This document shows positions 63,394 through 64,000 of a stretch of DNA of 64,000 bases, one piece after another (position 1 is the first letter of the stretch; the number at the start of each line of letters is the position of its first letter). Origin of the DNA: Sphingomonas sp. M1-B02 (GTDB taxonomy: Bacteria; Pseudomonadota; Alphaproteobacteria; Sphingomonadales; Sphingomonadaceae); contig NZ_CP110679.1 in the NCBI RefSeq assembly GCF_026167525.1, forward strand, positions 2,777,501 to 2,841,500. Reading direction: 5' to 3'. Position numbers and translations under genes: made by a program. The notes beneath the pieces are model-generated. The model ran no database searches, was not told the origin of the DNA, and saw only the letters and a list, made by a program, of their open reading frames with translations.

Positions 63394-64000
63394 GCGACGC
63401 CGCGTCCACGCAGGACATCAACACGCTGGCGAAGGGCGGACGGACCAATATATTGGGCTTCCTGCTGCGCCTCGCCGCGCGCCTGCCTTTCCTGTTCATC
63501 GCCGGGCGCGCGTACGGCCCCGACATCGTCGGGCGCTATGCGATCGCGGTGCTGGTGATCGAAGTTGCCGCCCTGCTGGCGACGCTGGGACTCAAGCGCG
63601 GGCTGGCGCAGGCGCTGGCCTCGACCGATCGGCCGCATGCCCATGTCGTGTGGGATGCGGTGATGGTGGCGCTGGTCGCGTCGCTGCTCGCCAGCGGGGT
63701 GCTGATCGCCTTTCCACAGGCGATGTATCCAAACAGCCCGGTGATGGGGCTCGAGCGATTCCTGCCGATGGTGGTCTTCGCAGTGGCGATATCGGACGTG
63801 ACACTCTCCGCGCTCGCCTATCGCCACAATATCGGCGCGGCGGTGACTGCGCGGGCGATCATCGAGCCCTGGACCATCAGCATCGCCGCCTGGGGGTTCA
63901 GCTACGTCTCGACCCGCGACGGGCTGATGATGGCCTATGTGCTGTCGATGGTCGCGGCGCTGGTCGCGTCGGTGGTGCCCTTCCTGCGGGAATATGGCCT
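63390..64000 (+). CDS. Polysaccharide/lipopolysaccharide flippase (MOP superfamily), N-terminal part (cut by window edge)
   Basis: 203 residues are visible from a TTG overlapping the polA stop (TTGA), and the frame is open to the right edge. After a polar start (SDAASTQDINTLAKGGRTNI), hydrophobic helices in the order of Wzx-like transporters follow: ILGFLLRLAARLPFLFIAGR, then IVGRYAIAVLVIEVAALLAT, AVMVALVASLLASGVLIAF and further. Such proteins move lipid-linked oligosaccharides across the inner membrane. The substrate and the rest of the gene lie outside the window. The TTG is the only start close to the polA end. Confidence 0.75.
   Translation, partial: MSDAASTQDINTLAKGGRTNILGFLLRLAARLPFLFIAGRAYGPDIVGRYAIAVLVIEVAALLATLGLKRGLAQALASTDRPHAHVVWDAVMVALVASLLASGVLIAFPQAMYPNSPVMGLERFLPMVVFAVAISDVTLSALAYRHNIGAAVTARAIIEPWTISIAAWGFSYVSTRDGLMMAYVLSMVAALVASVVPFLREYG

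Overview
The window is very GC-rich chromosomal DNA from an alphaproteobacterium, most likely Sphingomonas or a close relative in the Sphingomonadaceae. The reasons are a crtY-crtI-crtB carotenoid cluster, an SOS-controlled imuA-imuB-dnaE2 cassette with GTTC-N7-GTTC (alphaproteobacterial LexA) boxes, an SDHAF4/DUF1674 gene, a DUF2585 gene, and many short palindromic repeats of the kind scattered through sphingomonad genomes. There is no prophage, IS element, CRISPR array, rRNA or tRNA. No gap between genes exceeds about 300 bases.

Layout. 1-4.65 kb (minus): a DNA-repair radical SAM gene behind an SOS box, then a hemerythrin-like gene, a beta-helix / diheme cytochrome pair, and the DUF4130 end of a UdgX-type protein cut by the left edge. 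4.7-11.9 kb: a GT87-like membrane glycosyltransferase and the imuA-imuB-dnaE2 mutasome behind a second SOS box. 12.1-16.1 kb: branched-chain 2-oxoacid dehydrogenase E1alpha-E1beta-E2, then two small genes. 16.1-26.2 kb: housekeeping and stress genes (RarD, SDHAF4, RsmB, double cold-shock protein, M28 peptidase, ATP-dependent DNA ligase, metallophosphoesterase, Dps, GDT1-like protein, L33). 26.3-31.4 kb: small lipoprotein, basic and PhnA-like proteins, a VOC protein, a YefM-YoeB toxin-antitoxin pair, and a ferredoxin-like gene flanked by a second copy of the thiC tail. 31.4-33.4 kb: thiC with a TPP riboswitch. 33.4-39.7 kb: DUF2141, a fatty-acid-hydroxylase family enzyme and DUF2585 on the minus strand, diverging from crtY-crtI-LOG-crtB. 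39.8-50.6 kb: ATM1-type ABC exporter, GNAT, alpha/beta hydrolase, HerA-like ATPase, a recQ-led run of overlapping genes, a second sterol-desaturase-like enzyme and a GMC oxidoreductase. 50.7-52.6 kb: glnK-amtB under a sigma-54 promoter. 52.6-56.5 kb: DUF2007, DUF5996, CcdA-CcdB, TldD and a small-protein cluster with a frameshifted member. 56.5-64 kb: ABC ATPase, nadB, a serine beta-lactamase-like lipoprotein, polA, and a flippase gene cut by the right edge.

Themes. DNA repair is unusually well represented: two SOS-boxed units, RecQ, Pol I, an ATP ligase and a HerA-like ATPase. Stop/start overlaps of the ATGA, GTGA or TGATG type are common and imply translationally coupled operons. The most distinctive structural signal is a set of palindromic, multi-hairpin repeats. 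Most lie between genes, where they act as spacers, terminators or even ribosome-binding sites. Two sit in frame inside protein genes (imuB and the E2 gene), adding 48 and 43 residues to linkers, much like the palindromic elements known inside Rickettsia genes. The second notable signal is a mostly synonymous duplicate of the last 20 codons of thiC on the far side of a ferredoxin-like gene, which looks like the scar of a gene acquisition at the thiC 3' end.
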